A stretch of 64,000 nt of DNA, taken from the NCBI GenBank assembly GCA_012845835.1, contig JABAKD010000002.1, positions 26,087,210 to 26,151,209 on the forward strand, given 5' to 3'. A program made the translations under genes and the position numbers. The notes under the pieces are model-generated. The model saw only the letters and a list, made by a program, of their open reading frames with translations. It did no database searches and was not told the origin of the DNA. This document shows positions 33,497-43,902 of this stretch, piece after piece. Position 1 is the first letter of the stretch, and each line of letters opens with the position of its first letter. This DNA is from Undaria pinnatifida. Taxonomy: Eukaryota; Sar; Phaeophyceae; Laminariales; Alariaceae.

Positions 33497-33744
33497 GAGT
33501 AGTTCTGCGGTAGCCCCCCCAACTACTCTTTAACGAAGTCGCCGGCTTTGAAACCAGCTCCCGACCGTGTCTCCTGAAATGCAGCGCCCTTTGCCACCCC
33601 CGACGTCATCGTTCGATAGCCCTTCGCAAACAAGAAAATACACGAGATATACGTTTCCAAGAGTATCCTTCCTCGTGTCGAGCAGCCATGAAACGTCGGT
33701 CAAATGAATCGCTGCTTTTGGGGGAGGCTATCGTAGAACCAGTC
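33497..33744 (+). mobile_element. F3 MITE, copy c (~248 bp)
   Basis: CTGCGGTAGCCCCCC at the left and GGGGGAGGCTATCGTAGAAC at the right, with the same interior landmarks as 12731-12994. Confidence 0.8.
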
Positions 33745-33899
33745 CACAAGTTTTTTTTTTATCTCAACCTGCTCGTTCTACAGTAGGTGTCTCTTTTGCC
33801 GCACTCGAGTTCTTCGAGGCCCCGCGCCATGGAGTTTTGGTCCGATCACTGTTGCTTTGTAACGTTCTGCCTCCCTTAAAACGACGACGCCCAGTCGAT

Positions 33900-35930
33900 T
33901 GGCGAGGCGGTCTTGTTAGGTGAGTGCAATGGAGATACATAATACTCCTTGTTGCCAGGTTTGGCTATTGAGCAGGTCCTTGATATCAGCCACTCGTGCA
34001 TTGGGGGGGGGGAATAGAAGAACACCAGCTTCACAATCCATTTCAGATCACGAAGAACTCTCTTCAAAGGGGACGTAAGAAACTTATCTCACCTCTCTCC
34101 TGTTTTCCTAACAGAACACGCGACGCAGATCATACGCAACCTGTTCCCGTATCATATTCCGAGGGTTTTGCTGGCCCTCAATGGCAATAAATACCATAAC
34201 ACCAGCCCACCCTGATGAACCGTACATGTAGCGATGTGTAAGTGGAGATTCGGGGAGATACCGGTTCTGCAAACAAGACCATTGGCAGAAGATGCGGCGC
34301 CTCAAAACTCGTTTCCACACCTCTAAACGGCGAGGCTACGAAGGCGCGAAGAAACACCGAGACAAGGGGACAAGGAAGGACTTCTTAGCGATACGTCAAG
34401 CACCGAAAAACACCGCTATATCACCACCAAGAGGGGGAGCAGTGGGAGAACATGTCGACGAATGCCGAAACCCACGACACACCACATCCCTGGCGAGGCG
34501 GCGTACTAATTTGTTGCTTGCGGGGGGAAGGGGCGGGTGTGTCACTGAACAAGCAGAATACGAAAATCGATCAGTTCTGTGCCATATTATGGGTAGCCAG
34601 AATACCAAGGCCACCCCCGGCCCTATATCGGGAGGAGGATTGGCAGGAACAAAGATAAAAATGGCACGAAATCACGACTAGTGCCACAATACGAGCCGCC
34701 AGATTACCCTGATCGGCCCCCGGCTCTGCGCCGCTTGAGGAGTCGGCAGGAAAGAACAGAAGATAGAGAAAGACAACGTGAAATCACAGTCCGGTGCCGT
34801 GATATTAGCGGTCAGATTACCCAGATCACCCCCCGGTTCTGGGCGCGGTGTTGGTTGGGCAGGACGAAAAACAAGCGACGAACAACCCCAAACCCGATTC
34901 CAGTAGCTCAGAAAAAATAAAAAGGAGATCATACGAGGTAGTCCCGACCCCCCAAAGCCAAACAACACGGAAAACGATCGACCGCAGCGGTGGCGTGAAA
35001 ATCAGCCAACCACATCCGCTCCTCGATATTAACCTACGTAACGCTGGACCCCGCAAGCGTGCGCGCTAGTTAGCTAAATGGGCTTGCAATCACCGAGAGC
35101 CCCGCACAGCTCCCGTATGAGTCCGTGTAGTGCGCTGGAGAAGTAGGAAGCGCGATCGGTCCCAAATCAATCCGGAAAGGGCGCTCTCTATACATCCGTA
35201 GTCCTACTTGCGCTGAGTATCCACAGCCGTCACGGACCATCGCCGCTGTTGTATCAAACGTGAGCACCATTTGGAAGCACCATGGAGCCGCAGCGGTGGG
35301 GCCAATCCTTGAGAGGTACGAGCAGGAGCATGCAAGCCTCCGTGTACACACCAAACCCGTGGGTGTGCCAGAGGATGTCCCAAGCCTCCACACGTGCCCG
35401 CCTTCACGCCTTGGCGGACGATGTCGGACGCATTGTACACACTCAAGTGCAATCGGCAACGACGATTATTTTGGAGACTTGACACTGCGCATCGGAAAGA
35501 GCGAAGTGTCGGCGTACCACGCGCGATACTCTGTGCCCGCATGGCGATCACTTAACCGTATGTTCTCGTCCCACCGACTACGCCATGTTGTAAAGGGGCT
35601 TCTGCAACAGTCATGTCACAAGGAGTGTCTCCTGCCAGGTTTCCCTTTTGAGCAGGTCGTCGTTGCCACTCACTTGTGCAGCTGGTAGTATACTATTCAG
35701 GTCACGAAGAAGCCTGATCAAAGAAGAGGTGAGAAGCTTGTGCAGACGACGCCAAATGTGAAGGTGCTATCTGCTACCGGGGTAAAATATCGAGCCCAGG
35801 GAATCCATATAACACTCATATGTCCCCTGCTCATCTTTCTGAACAAGCCTGCCGAGCCATACGTAACTCCCGTATCCTATTCCTAGGGATTTATACATGG
35901 TGGACGATTCTAGTTTGAGTTCGTTGCAGG
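33900..35930 (+). mobile_element. Fossil LTR-like, non-autonomous element
   Basis: Two diverged direct repeats, near 33935-34020 and 35620-35700, share TTGCCAGGTTT/CTGCCAGGTTT and TTGAGCAGGTC followed by CACTCRTGCA. The internal part (from about 34200) has CAGCCCACCCTGATGAACCG and later GGCAGGA(C/A)(G/A)AAA motifs also found at 61.8-63.7 kb. It is broken and old, more diverged than the 62.6-kb copy. I see no polymerase or integrase domain. Boundaries are approximate. Confidence 0.45.
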
Positions 35931-36840
35931 TCTAGGTGGCATCCACTTGTCCTCTGATCCTCGATATTCGTATCCCGAACTCGTATATCATGAGGATATA
36001 ATGTCCACTTCTCGGAATGTGGCAATTCCAAGGTCCACTTTCCAGCGAATCCAAAGCGATTGTTCGACTGGGACGATGTGATAGGTTGCCATAGGCGTGT
36101 GGCGTAGGTGTTATAGTCTACAAACGAAGCAAGCAATGAATACGTGACACCTGTTATTTTTCTTCGAGTTCAGGGCCCCATGTTTATCGAACACGCAGTG
36201 ATTGCCAGACGTTCCTCCAAGGTTCTGATATCTCCATTACAGGACTTCGGAACCTTGGAGAAGCCTAGGAAGCTCGAGTGTATGCCGCTTCCTTCCACTA
36301 GAAGGCAGAAATAATCTTCGCACAGCTTGGTCCCAACTAATGCTCTCGGCCCTCCGCGCATACCATACCGCTGGTACGGGTAGCTTCGACTCAAACCCGT
36401 GTTCTTGCAGTATCCGATTACCTCGCCGCCGCAGCATTTACCGGTTTTCCAGGGCACCCCCCCCCTTTCTGCGACGCTCTCCGTACACCTCCCCTCTCCA
36501 TACACCCCCCCCCCTCAGTCCCCCCCACTCTGAGAAAGTTGAGTTTAGGAATGCGATGGTGCTTTTGGATGCATTCTAAACGAACTTTGCTTAGCACCTT
36601 TTACTGCATGCGATGATGTAGAATCCTATTTTCGAGCGCCAGGTCGACCCGGAAATGTTTTTTTTTCTTCGTGGTGTTTGTTTTTCCCCGTTTTTCTGTT
36701 TTTTTTTTCCCCGGGTCGGACGAATAAGCGCTCTTTTCTACCGCGAAAGACACCGCCTGTGATATGGGTAAGAGTACGACGAGTAGCATCAGTATTTACC
36801 GTAACTCTCGATACTTTGATATTTTGATTGAGTCACCGCA
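35931..36840. other. No assignable gene
   Basis: The minus-strand frames at 35891-36136 and 36170-36505 are open but I cannot place them. They may be part of the neighbouring fossil. Confidence 0.3.
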
Positions 36841-36854
36841 TAAAATGTGTACTT

Positions 36855-37190
36855 TTCCTTTTTTTTCTTTTTTTTCTTGGTCGTCACTTTTCCTCTCCAG
36901 ATCAACTGAGAACAAGTTTTACCCTCAGCGAACGTCTGGAAAACACGACGATCGTGATGTTACAGGTGTCTTCCCTTTCTTCCCCCCCGGTGCGCGTCTT
37001 CATTTTTATCGCGCACAGGGTTCCGCATTATTGCCACTTTTTTCAGTTTTTTTCTTGTATGCTCGTCGACTTTCATTGAATTCGGCTGTTAATAAATCAC
37101 TCGCGCTCTCGCGCTTTCCGCTCGCCAATTCTTACGCAAGGAAAAATCCCTACGAGCACAATTATGTACTCGGGGGGGCTCGAATCCACG
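36855..37190 (-). mobile_element. F4 SINE relic
   Basis: Left end T-rich (reverse A tail), body landmarks TTTTTATCGCGCACAGGGTT and CTCGCGCTTTCCGC, right end GGCTCGAATCC as a B-box-like word. It matches 38334 and 58167 but is more diverged. Confidence 0.55.
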
Positions 37191-37315
37191 ACCTCATCAA
37201 CGTGAGTAGGGACGATATTCACCTGCTGCTGCTGCTGCTACTACTTCGTTGGAGACTCCGACCCGCTGCTGCTGTGCGCCAACTGATTGCGCATATGCAT
37301 GTGATACTAACGCAA

Positions 37316-37535
37316 TTCGATGCGAGTCGGCGAGGCAAGAAAGGGATGACTGAAATCTTCTCGTCGCGATGAAAAGGAAGGCACATACCGTGCGTAGTAG
37401 TAGTGGGGAGGGGGGAGAAGAGCCGCTGCTCAGTGACCCTGGACCTGAGTGACGTCTAGGGAGGGAGGAAAAGGAAGACAACATTTGCGAAGACAACAAA
37501 TGGGGTGAGCAAAAAGAAAAAGAAAAAAAGAGAGT
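37316..37535 (+). mobile_element. F6 SINE body
   Basis: CGATGCGAGTCGGCGAGGC, TTCTCGTCGCGATGAAAA, GTAGTGGGGAGGGGGGAG and an A-rich end. Complete body without a clear tRNA head. Confidence 0.65.
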
Positions 37536-38215
37536 ACTGCCCGATTTTTAAGAGCTCCTCTGAACAGGCAAAAATAAATGTTCACGCTTGCAAATCCGTC
37601 CCGCTCTCATTATCGCGGATTGGGTATTATAATACATGTTTTAGTGTAGGCGTCACGACAAGGCGTGACAAACCTATTTGACCGCTCGTAAGTCCGTTTT
37701 CTACCTGCCAGGTAGGTGCCGTTTTCTCTTCTTATGGACGCTCTTGATCGGGTACCCCGTTGTAAAATAAAAGAAAAAAGTGGAAAAGACGAGGAAGGGA
37801 ATGGAGAACATATAGCCTGTATTACGCAGTAGTAGTAGCAGAGGAGGTGAGGGGTCGAAATACGTCCGTAAGTTATTATCCCAAAAAACAGGAATTTTAA
37901 ACTTGGGGGAAGGAAGCAAAAACGTTCCGGAAGACGTCCAACTTCCCCCAAAAAGGATTTTTAAACTTTAACTTTGAAAAAATATGTAAATATGAGAAGA
38001 AGCTCTGTGATAAGGCTTAGACGGACTAATACCCCACTATCAATAATACCTTAACAAAGCGCTGAGAAGCGCTTTTTCAGGCATCCGAGCCCGCTCAGCT
38101 GTCCGCAGAGAATATCTTAAAGTTAGTGTAGGAAGCGAAAAAAAAACGAAGGTCGGAGATCTCCATGTGTAGCAAGTCAGTGGTTATTTTAAGCTATCCT
38201 ACTGTCTATATTATT
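37536..38215. other. No gene seen
   Basis: Unassigned. Confidence 0.4.
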
Positions 38216-38216
38216 A

Positions 38217-39560
38217 TAAAAATTAAAATACACTCCAGCTGTGAGATCGAATATTTTGTTGAAACTCATTGTTGCAAGCTGTGTGTGATACTCCGATCGC
38301 GCGTATTACGGGTTGTGTGTCCTCATCAAGGATTTTTTTTTCTCTCGCACTTTTACTTTCCAGCTTCTGGACAAGCCATGGTCACAAGTGTCATCCCTTC
38401 TCCCCCCCGGTTCTTGCCTTCAATTTTTATCGCGCATAGGGTTCAGCAATCCCACTGCTCGTCGATTTTTCATCGAGTGTTGCTAACTCACGCTCTCGCG
38501 CTTTCCGCAAGTCAAATTGTGCACAAGAAACAGTCCCAACGAATTTATACGAGTATGCATCGCATCCTTGCGCTCAGTGGCCGCGCCCTTCGTGTTTTCG
38601 TAGGCCGATTGCTACTGGTATACCGCAGGCACATACCCTTTCTCGAGCTCTCACGGTTGTGAGCTCCATCATAGGGCGTTGTAAATTTGCAATGAGGCGT
38701 TTAAGCCTCATTATTACGAGGTGGGGGGGAATCTATAGCCTCATTTTCGTTTGTTTCGAATAGCCGCATCTTCGATCCCCTTTCCAATTTTGGATGTTTG
38801 TTGACATCTTTTGATGGGCAGGTGATCTGCATCTACGACTATTCAGGGTGGGCTAATGTAATAGATTGTCAGTGTATCTGGCAATAGATTCGGTAAGATA
38901 GTCCGCAGAGTCATGGTCTATTGGCCACAAGAAGATTCTCATGAACGGAATATTCTAAGTGGAGCGGATAACCCGTAGAATCTAGCTAGCTTATACCACA
39001 AGAGCGTTCTCGGTGACCGAACGTTCCTCCTTTGGACAAGATAGATAGAAGTAAGCGCGCTAGGCGCTCATAGGAATATAGAATATCTAGGAGAACGTTC
39101 CTCGTAGATTCCATAGGTAAAGGTCCAGAAGAAAGCACAGCAGCAATGCTGGGGTGAAGCGAACTCTGTGAGCTTCACCCCACCCCCGTGCTCTCACTTA
39201 TCCTCCTCCTCCTTCTCCTCCTTCTCCCCCTCCTCCTCTTCCTGTCTCCTCGAGCTTGTCATAGCTCAACGCCAATAATGAGAAATTTATAAAGAAGAAC
39301 CGGTGCTGTCTCCAAGCGAAGCTGATACCCCTGCGTCCTTTCCCTCCCACCTTCCGGCACCCCGACATCTTCACATTCGGCGGGTTCGAACTCACGAAAC
39401 TGACCTATACCAGGCTCGAGGATAACCTGATACGCCACCGGGGCGACCGGCAGACAAGGATATAGGTCGGCGACTCCCCTTGCAACTACAGTGTAGCTAT
39501 CAGGGTCAACAGGGTGATGTTAGTCAGTCTGTGCGCGGAAACTATAAAACCCGTTATATA
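38217..39560 (+). repeat. F5 repeat split by a 1.1-kb insertion
   Basis: The F5 5' part (to CCTCATCAAGGAT at 38333) and 3' part (CAAGGATATAGGTCGGCGAC from 39455 to about 39553) are colinear with intact copies. CAAGGAT is duplicated at the joints (38327-38333 and 39455-39461), as a target-site duplication. Confidence 0.8.
38334..39454 (-). mobile_element. F4 tRNA-headed SINE inserted in F5, itself interrupted
   Basis: On the minus strand: tRNA-like head (GGTCGCCCCGGTGGCGTA ... B box GAGTTCGAACC, 39383-39450), then F4 body (38345-38559) and an oligo(A) tail (T run at 38334). Compared with the 58-kb copy, about 820 bp of unrelated DNA (38560-39380) lies between head and body. Confidence 0.7.
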
Positions 39561-39699
39561 TCGTACGTATTTTATTATTGTTGTTGATGGAAAGGGTGTG
39601 TGGGTGGTCGTCGTGTGTATTGACTAGTACGTAACAATCTTTTTGGCCAGGCTCCATTTCTTGCGTGAGGCAGGGTGTGCCCAATGCCGATATTTTGTT
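39561..39699. other. Unassigned
   Basis: Short stretch between F5 and F8. Confidence 0.4.
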
Positions 39700-39775
39700 G
39701 AAATATTTTAAGGACGTCAGCTGTGAGTTCGACGAGTTTAGGGTCAATACTCATCTTTGCACGATATTTGTGCAT
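39700..39775 (+). repeat. F8 repeat, uninterrupted copy
   Basis: TTGAAATATTTTAAGGACGT, GTGAGTTCGACGAGTTTAGG and GTCAATACTCATCTTTGC. It is intact at the place where the 45.9-kb copy carries the micro-retroposon. Confidence 0.7.
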
Positions 39776-41444
39776 AAAACTTTCCATGCGAGTGGAAAAA
39801 ACGGTTATAAAATAAGTCAAACATGGGATAAAACATTGTCGTCAACAAAATACTACTCGTATTAATAATGTAATTGCTTAACTTTCAAAGTGAAGGAAAA
39901 TGATTTTCCTATTTTTTTTTTGTGCGAAAAAGTACGAGAGACTTATCATAACACAACAAAAAAAATCATGTTTGGTCGCGTATCGATGCATTTTTGCATG
40001 GATTGTGTGAGTTGTGGGACCTCACGACATAAAAAATGGAATATTGATGCACATGATGATGAATTGTCATGTGTTTTGTATCATCAGGAAAACGGGGACG
40101 CTCCGCTGTGGATCTATCTGCGTACCGGCAGGATCGTACTGCACAGCCGTACTCGTACGTGCTGGAGCAGCTTTTACGGGTTATAGTCAGTTCTGCTGCT
40201 ACACACAGCAGCAGCAGTGCAAGCGCTCGTAGACATTGCTGCTGTTGTTCTCTGCTTGCTGCTGCTTTGCTGCTGCTGCTGTTTGCCGTTGTGCAGCGCA
40301 TCACAAACATACATTATAATACTTACAACCACACACGCAAGATCGTCAGTAGGCAGTCTATGACGTACTTTATACGTGATACCAAACCCATCAGCGTATA
40401 CCCACCCGTCCGTGCGTGCATGCTTTTAGGATACACCACAGGCATTATACGCACAAAGAGTGAGAGAGTACCACCATTATTATCCTACATAGACAATGAG
40501 TACTACTACTATGGGTAAGATAGCTACATATTGATCATACATGACAGATGTAGATATATCATACATAGCTGGACGAGGAGTAGAGAGATAGATGTGTGTT
40601 GGTGAATGCAAACTACAGGCAGGTGCGCGTCCTCTCTTCTGTCTTTATTCGAAGGTATTTGGATAATCTTCTTACGCCCCAACCGTCTCCCACAGAAAGA
40701 TCAAACGACACACAGCAGCAGTACAAGGCAGCCCAACCCACAAGCAATGCACGCACAACAACAGCAGCTGCAACACAACAAACGAAAACAAAACGAGACA
40801 ACCAACGACAACTATCTGACACCCCGTGTCAATAACTATTTAATCAGATTTGACACGAAGAAATCAACAATCAATCGAGAAACAAATAGAACCACATCAA
40901 CAGCAAGACAATACATTAAGTGGGAATTCCAAGAGGGCCATCCCAATACATACAGAATGATTTAATCGATGAAATCTAACGAAATCTTACGAAATTCAGT
41001 GAAATCGATGAAATTGCGCCCCATAAGAATCGAAAAAATATCTAATTTCTTTCGGAGACCGTTTTTTCGGCGGAAACGTGTCCAAAATGTCAGAGCCCTC
41101 CGCTGTGATTGGACGGGTAGACTTTTGGTTACCGCAGCGATTTTCCCAAGCAAGGAGCGAGGTCGGACCTCCACGTCCCGAAGGAGCACATCAGATTCGT
41201 GAAGGCTCTCTGGCAACAGGCGCAGTTGGAGGTGCACCCCGGGGAAGTCAGAGCTGTGGTGAGTGGGTCTGCCGGCATGCTGGGTTGCGGCTGGTTGGGG
41301 AGGTGCAAGGATTTGGCGTGCGAGGCTTCTTGATTTGGCGGGAGTAAATATTTGGTTGTTTAAAAAGTGTAGAAGGACGAGGAGGCACACCTATAAGCAG
41401 CTGCAGCAAGCAAGCAAACAGCAGTAGCAGCAGCAGCATCAGCG

Positions 41445-41475
<31 letters not shown>

Positions 41476-42335
41476 TGTAGGCGGTAAGCGGGCAGGCGCA
41501 GCAAGGTTGTGTACGCATGGATGGAAGAAGGCTGTGTTGTTATTTACGTTGCTGCCATAGGCCTGCGGCGCTGCTGCGACGGGGCTGGTTATGTCGAGGC
41601 TTTTTCTTTCGAGGTCTCGTGTTGCTCCGAGGGCATACAAACAACCAATACCTACCACGTCCTTGAAATATTTTTATAAAAATACAAGCGGCATGCTTTG
41701 CCTTTGGCTTGAAATTAGAGTCGCGGAAACAAAGTTTTCGCCCTTCTTTATGTCACTTGAAATCAGCACAGAACGACGATAAACAGTCTCCTCGAAAACT
41801 ATGTTAGAAATAACAGGGTCTTTCTAGAAAAACATCAAAAGTATCATGTTTTCTCCCGAACCTCCTGTGCAATTCTTGCTGCGCCTCGAGGGACTGGCTG
41901 CGACGAATAATTTTTCTCAGTCTATTAATGGTGGAATGATAGCGACCCCAACACTATTTAATAGCAGCGCCAGCGGTCGTAGTAACCGACAGCACTCAGT
42001 ATACCTGTACTGTATGTTGTTGCACTATTTGTAGCAGATAGCAGAGCGGTGCCATTGACAGTAGTAGTTGTACGAGGAGGGTCTTAATGTTGTCTGTATA
42101 GACTAAGTCAGTGAGTTTTCAGGCGCAGCCTCTCCCCGCGTACTAACCTATGAACCTCATCCATTACGCTTCAGTTTAGTCGACGACCACCCATCACCAT
42201 CCCCGCAGGCATCATGTCATTTTTTGCCCGAACGAGAACAACTCGACGCGGACCTCTCAGCAGGACCTAAGAAAGGCGCACTCGCTACTCGAAGAAAGGA
42301 ATAAGCCGTCTCCCACCTCCGATTCCATCCTTCTG
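39776..42335. other. No gene seen; CTG/CAG microsatellites
   Basis: CTG/CAG runs at about 40195-40290 (facing, hairpin-prone) and 41398-41475. An F8 tail (CGTCCTTGAAATATTTTTAT) is at 41660. Long frames here follow the microsatellites. Confidence 0.4.
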
Positions 42336-42357
42336 CCCCCCCCCCCCCCCCCCCCCC
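42336..42357 (+). repeat. Poly(C), 22 bases
   Basis: Uninterrupted C run. It could serve as the pyrimidine tract of an acceptor for the possible exon that follows. Confidence 0.95.
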
Positions 42358-42425
42358 GACCCCAGCGCCACCCCCAACGATATAGCAGCAACGCAACCTA
42401 AACCTGTCATTCGTGTAAGACCAGC

Positions 42426-42650
42426 AGTCGAAACTTGTTGTCTGTGTCTGTCGGCCATGGACGAAGGGACCTCATGCGGTTGCACATGGTATACACGCTG
42501 GTGGAGTCCACCCCACAGCGCTTTCGCGCTGCCGCCGCCAAGCCATTCTCCCGGCAGAGGGACGCAGCCGAGGAAGCAATAGTATTTGCAGAGGCGGAAA
42601 AGCAAACACCCAGGCCTCTTAAGCAGGATGCAGCTGCACGCTGTTTGTGT
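42426..42650 (+). CDS. Possible orphan exon
   Basis: An open frame reads RRDLMRLHMVYTLVESTPQ, then RFRAAAAKPFSRQRDAAEEA and IVFAEAEKQTPRPLKQDA. It is charged, helical-looking and not low-complexity, unlike the chance frames around it. A CCAG stands at 42421-42424 and GT dinucleotides follow at about 42650. It could be an upstream exon of the RWP-RK gene, another gene's exon, or chance. I do not recognise the family. Confidence 0.25.
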
Positions 42651-42931
42651 GTGTATGCGGCGGTGTGCCCTATTGTTTAGCGCGGGTGCGATAACATGTT
42701 TTGTTTGTTGTAGTAGCGCGCATGGTAGGTTCCCCTCCCCCGAGCATGCGTTTGGTTGTGTCGGAGGGACGTTGCGGTGCATAACCATATCATACCTACC
42801 CCAACCACTCTCTCTCCGTGCAGCGTACAGACAACACACGGAGCATCTTGCATACGTTGTACGACGCAAGGTTTTAGTCTGGTATAGTAGCAGGTAGTAT
42901 CTAGACATTAGGTTTGGCTGCTTTCCTACCA

Positions 42932-43140
42932 ACAGCAGTGTTTGTTCTTCACATTAAAATGGTCTTTCCACCCGTGTACATCCAGCACAACCAGTGTCCG
43001 TGCCGATGTCTCCGCTCCCACGAAGAGAGACAAGCTCTGTGGTCACAAACTACGATACAAGAGATGCACATTGCTAATACAGCAAGGTGATTTGGCCATG
43101 CAATGAACCGCAATGAACACGCGGGCAAAGAAAGAATGCA
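42932..43140 (+). repeat. F9 repeat
   Basis: GTTCTTCACATTAAAATGG, ACATCCAGCACAACCAGTGT, CTCTGTGGTCACAAACTACG and AATGAACCGCAATGAAC. Confidence 0.65.
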
Positions 43141-43638
43141 AGAGCCAGCACACCAGACTACTTGCAACCAACAACAACAGCAGTAGACTAGTAGTGCTAC
43201 GTATGGTTAACGCTATTAGTGAAGAGCTTCTTTTTTCTCTTTCATTTTGTCGATGATGTACGTATCATACTCCCATCTTAAAGTGGCTATGATACTCCTA
43301 AGGTTGTTTGGTATAATACCGACACTCTACAGGTGCTTTTCTGTACCTGGTACAAAAACGTTCGTGGACGACGTCTTTTTTTCTCCTTCTCCATACATCC
43401 ACCTATACGACGTCCGTTTTTTTCCGTTCTTTTCAAAATCATCATTATTTCTATGTTTAACGACCATCCAACGGCCAAAACACGTATCATCTCGCGTACA
43501 TGATTTATTTCTTGTTGCCGCCCCCCCAGGAAGTGCGAACACAAGACAAGACAACCGCAACCATCACCAAGCACCGGAGCCTCACGGGGCAGGACAAACC
43601 GCACCCAAGCTGGCCGGCACACAGGCTGACAGACAACC

Positions 43639-43902
43639 ATGATGGCAGCGTGTCCACCGCAACTGATGCCTCCAAGGAGTGACCTTACCGCCGGCGGCGG
43701 TGGGGGCATGGGAGGGGGGGGGATGGGGGGCGGGGGCAACAGGTTTCGTGGGCCCCTCAATATCCCCGAGAACCCGCCAAGGTTGCCTCGCCGCCCCCCC
43801 CGCAAAGGGAACAAGCGCGAGACGCTTCAGGACATCGCTCGACGCGTGCCGGTGGAGATAATTCGGCCGTACTTCAATTACCCGCTCCGAGCGGCTGCAG
43901 AT
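43639..43902 (+). CDS. RWP-RK gene, exon 1 (residues 1-88)
   Basis: Start chosen at the first of two adjacent ATGs (ACCATGATGG); an in-frame TGA lies at 43627. A C-rich acceptor (CCCCCCCAG, ending at 43529) may begin this exon with 5' UTR. It encodes GGGGGMGGGGMGGGG, a basic patch (LPRRPPRKGNKR) and the first half of the domain. The donor is GAT/GTGAGT at 43902/43903. Confidence 0.8.

Noticed and set aside
35070-35700. Overlapping open frames on both strands
   Set aside because: Neither strand shows a domain I can name; they lie within the fossil LTR-like element.
42285-42932. 215-residue minus-strand open frame
   Set aside because: It crosses a poly(C) tract and its opposite strand looks more coding-like; no family motif.
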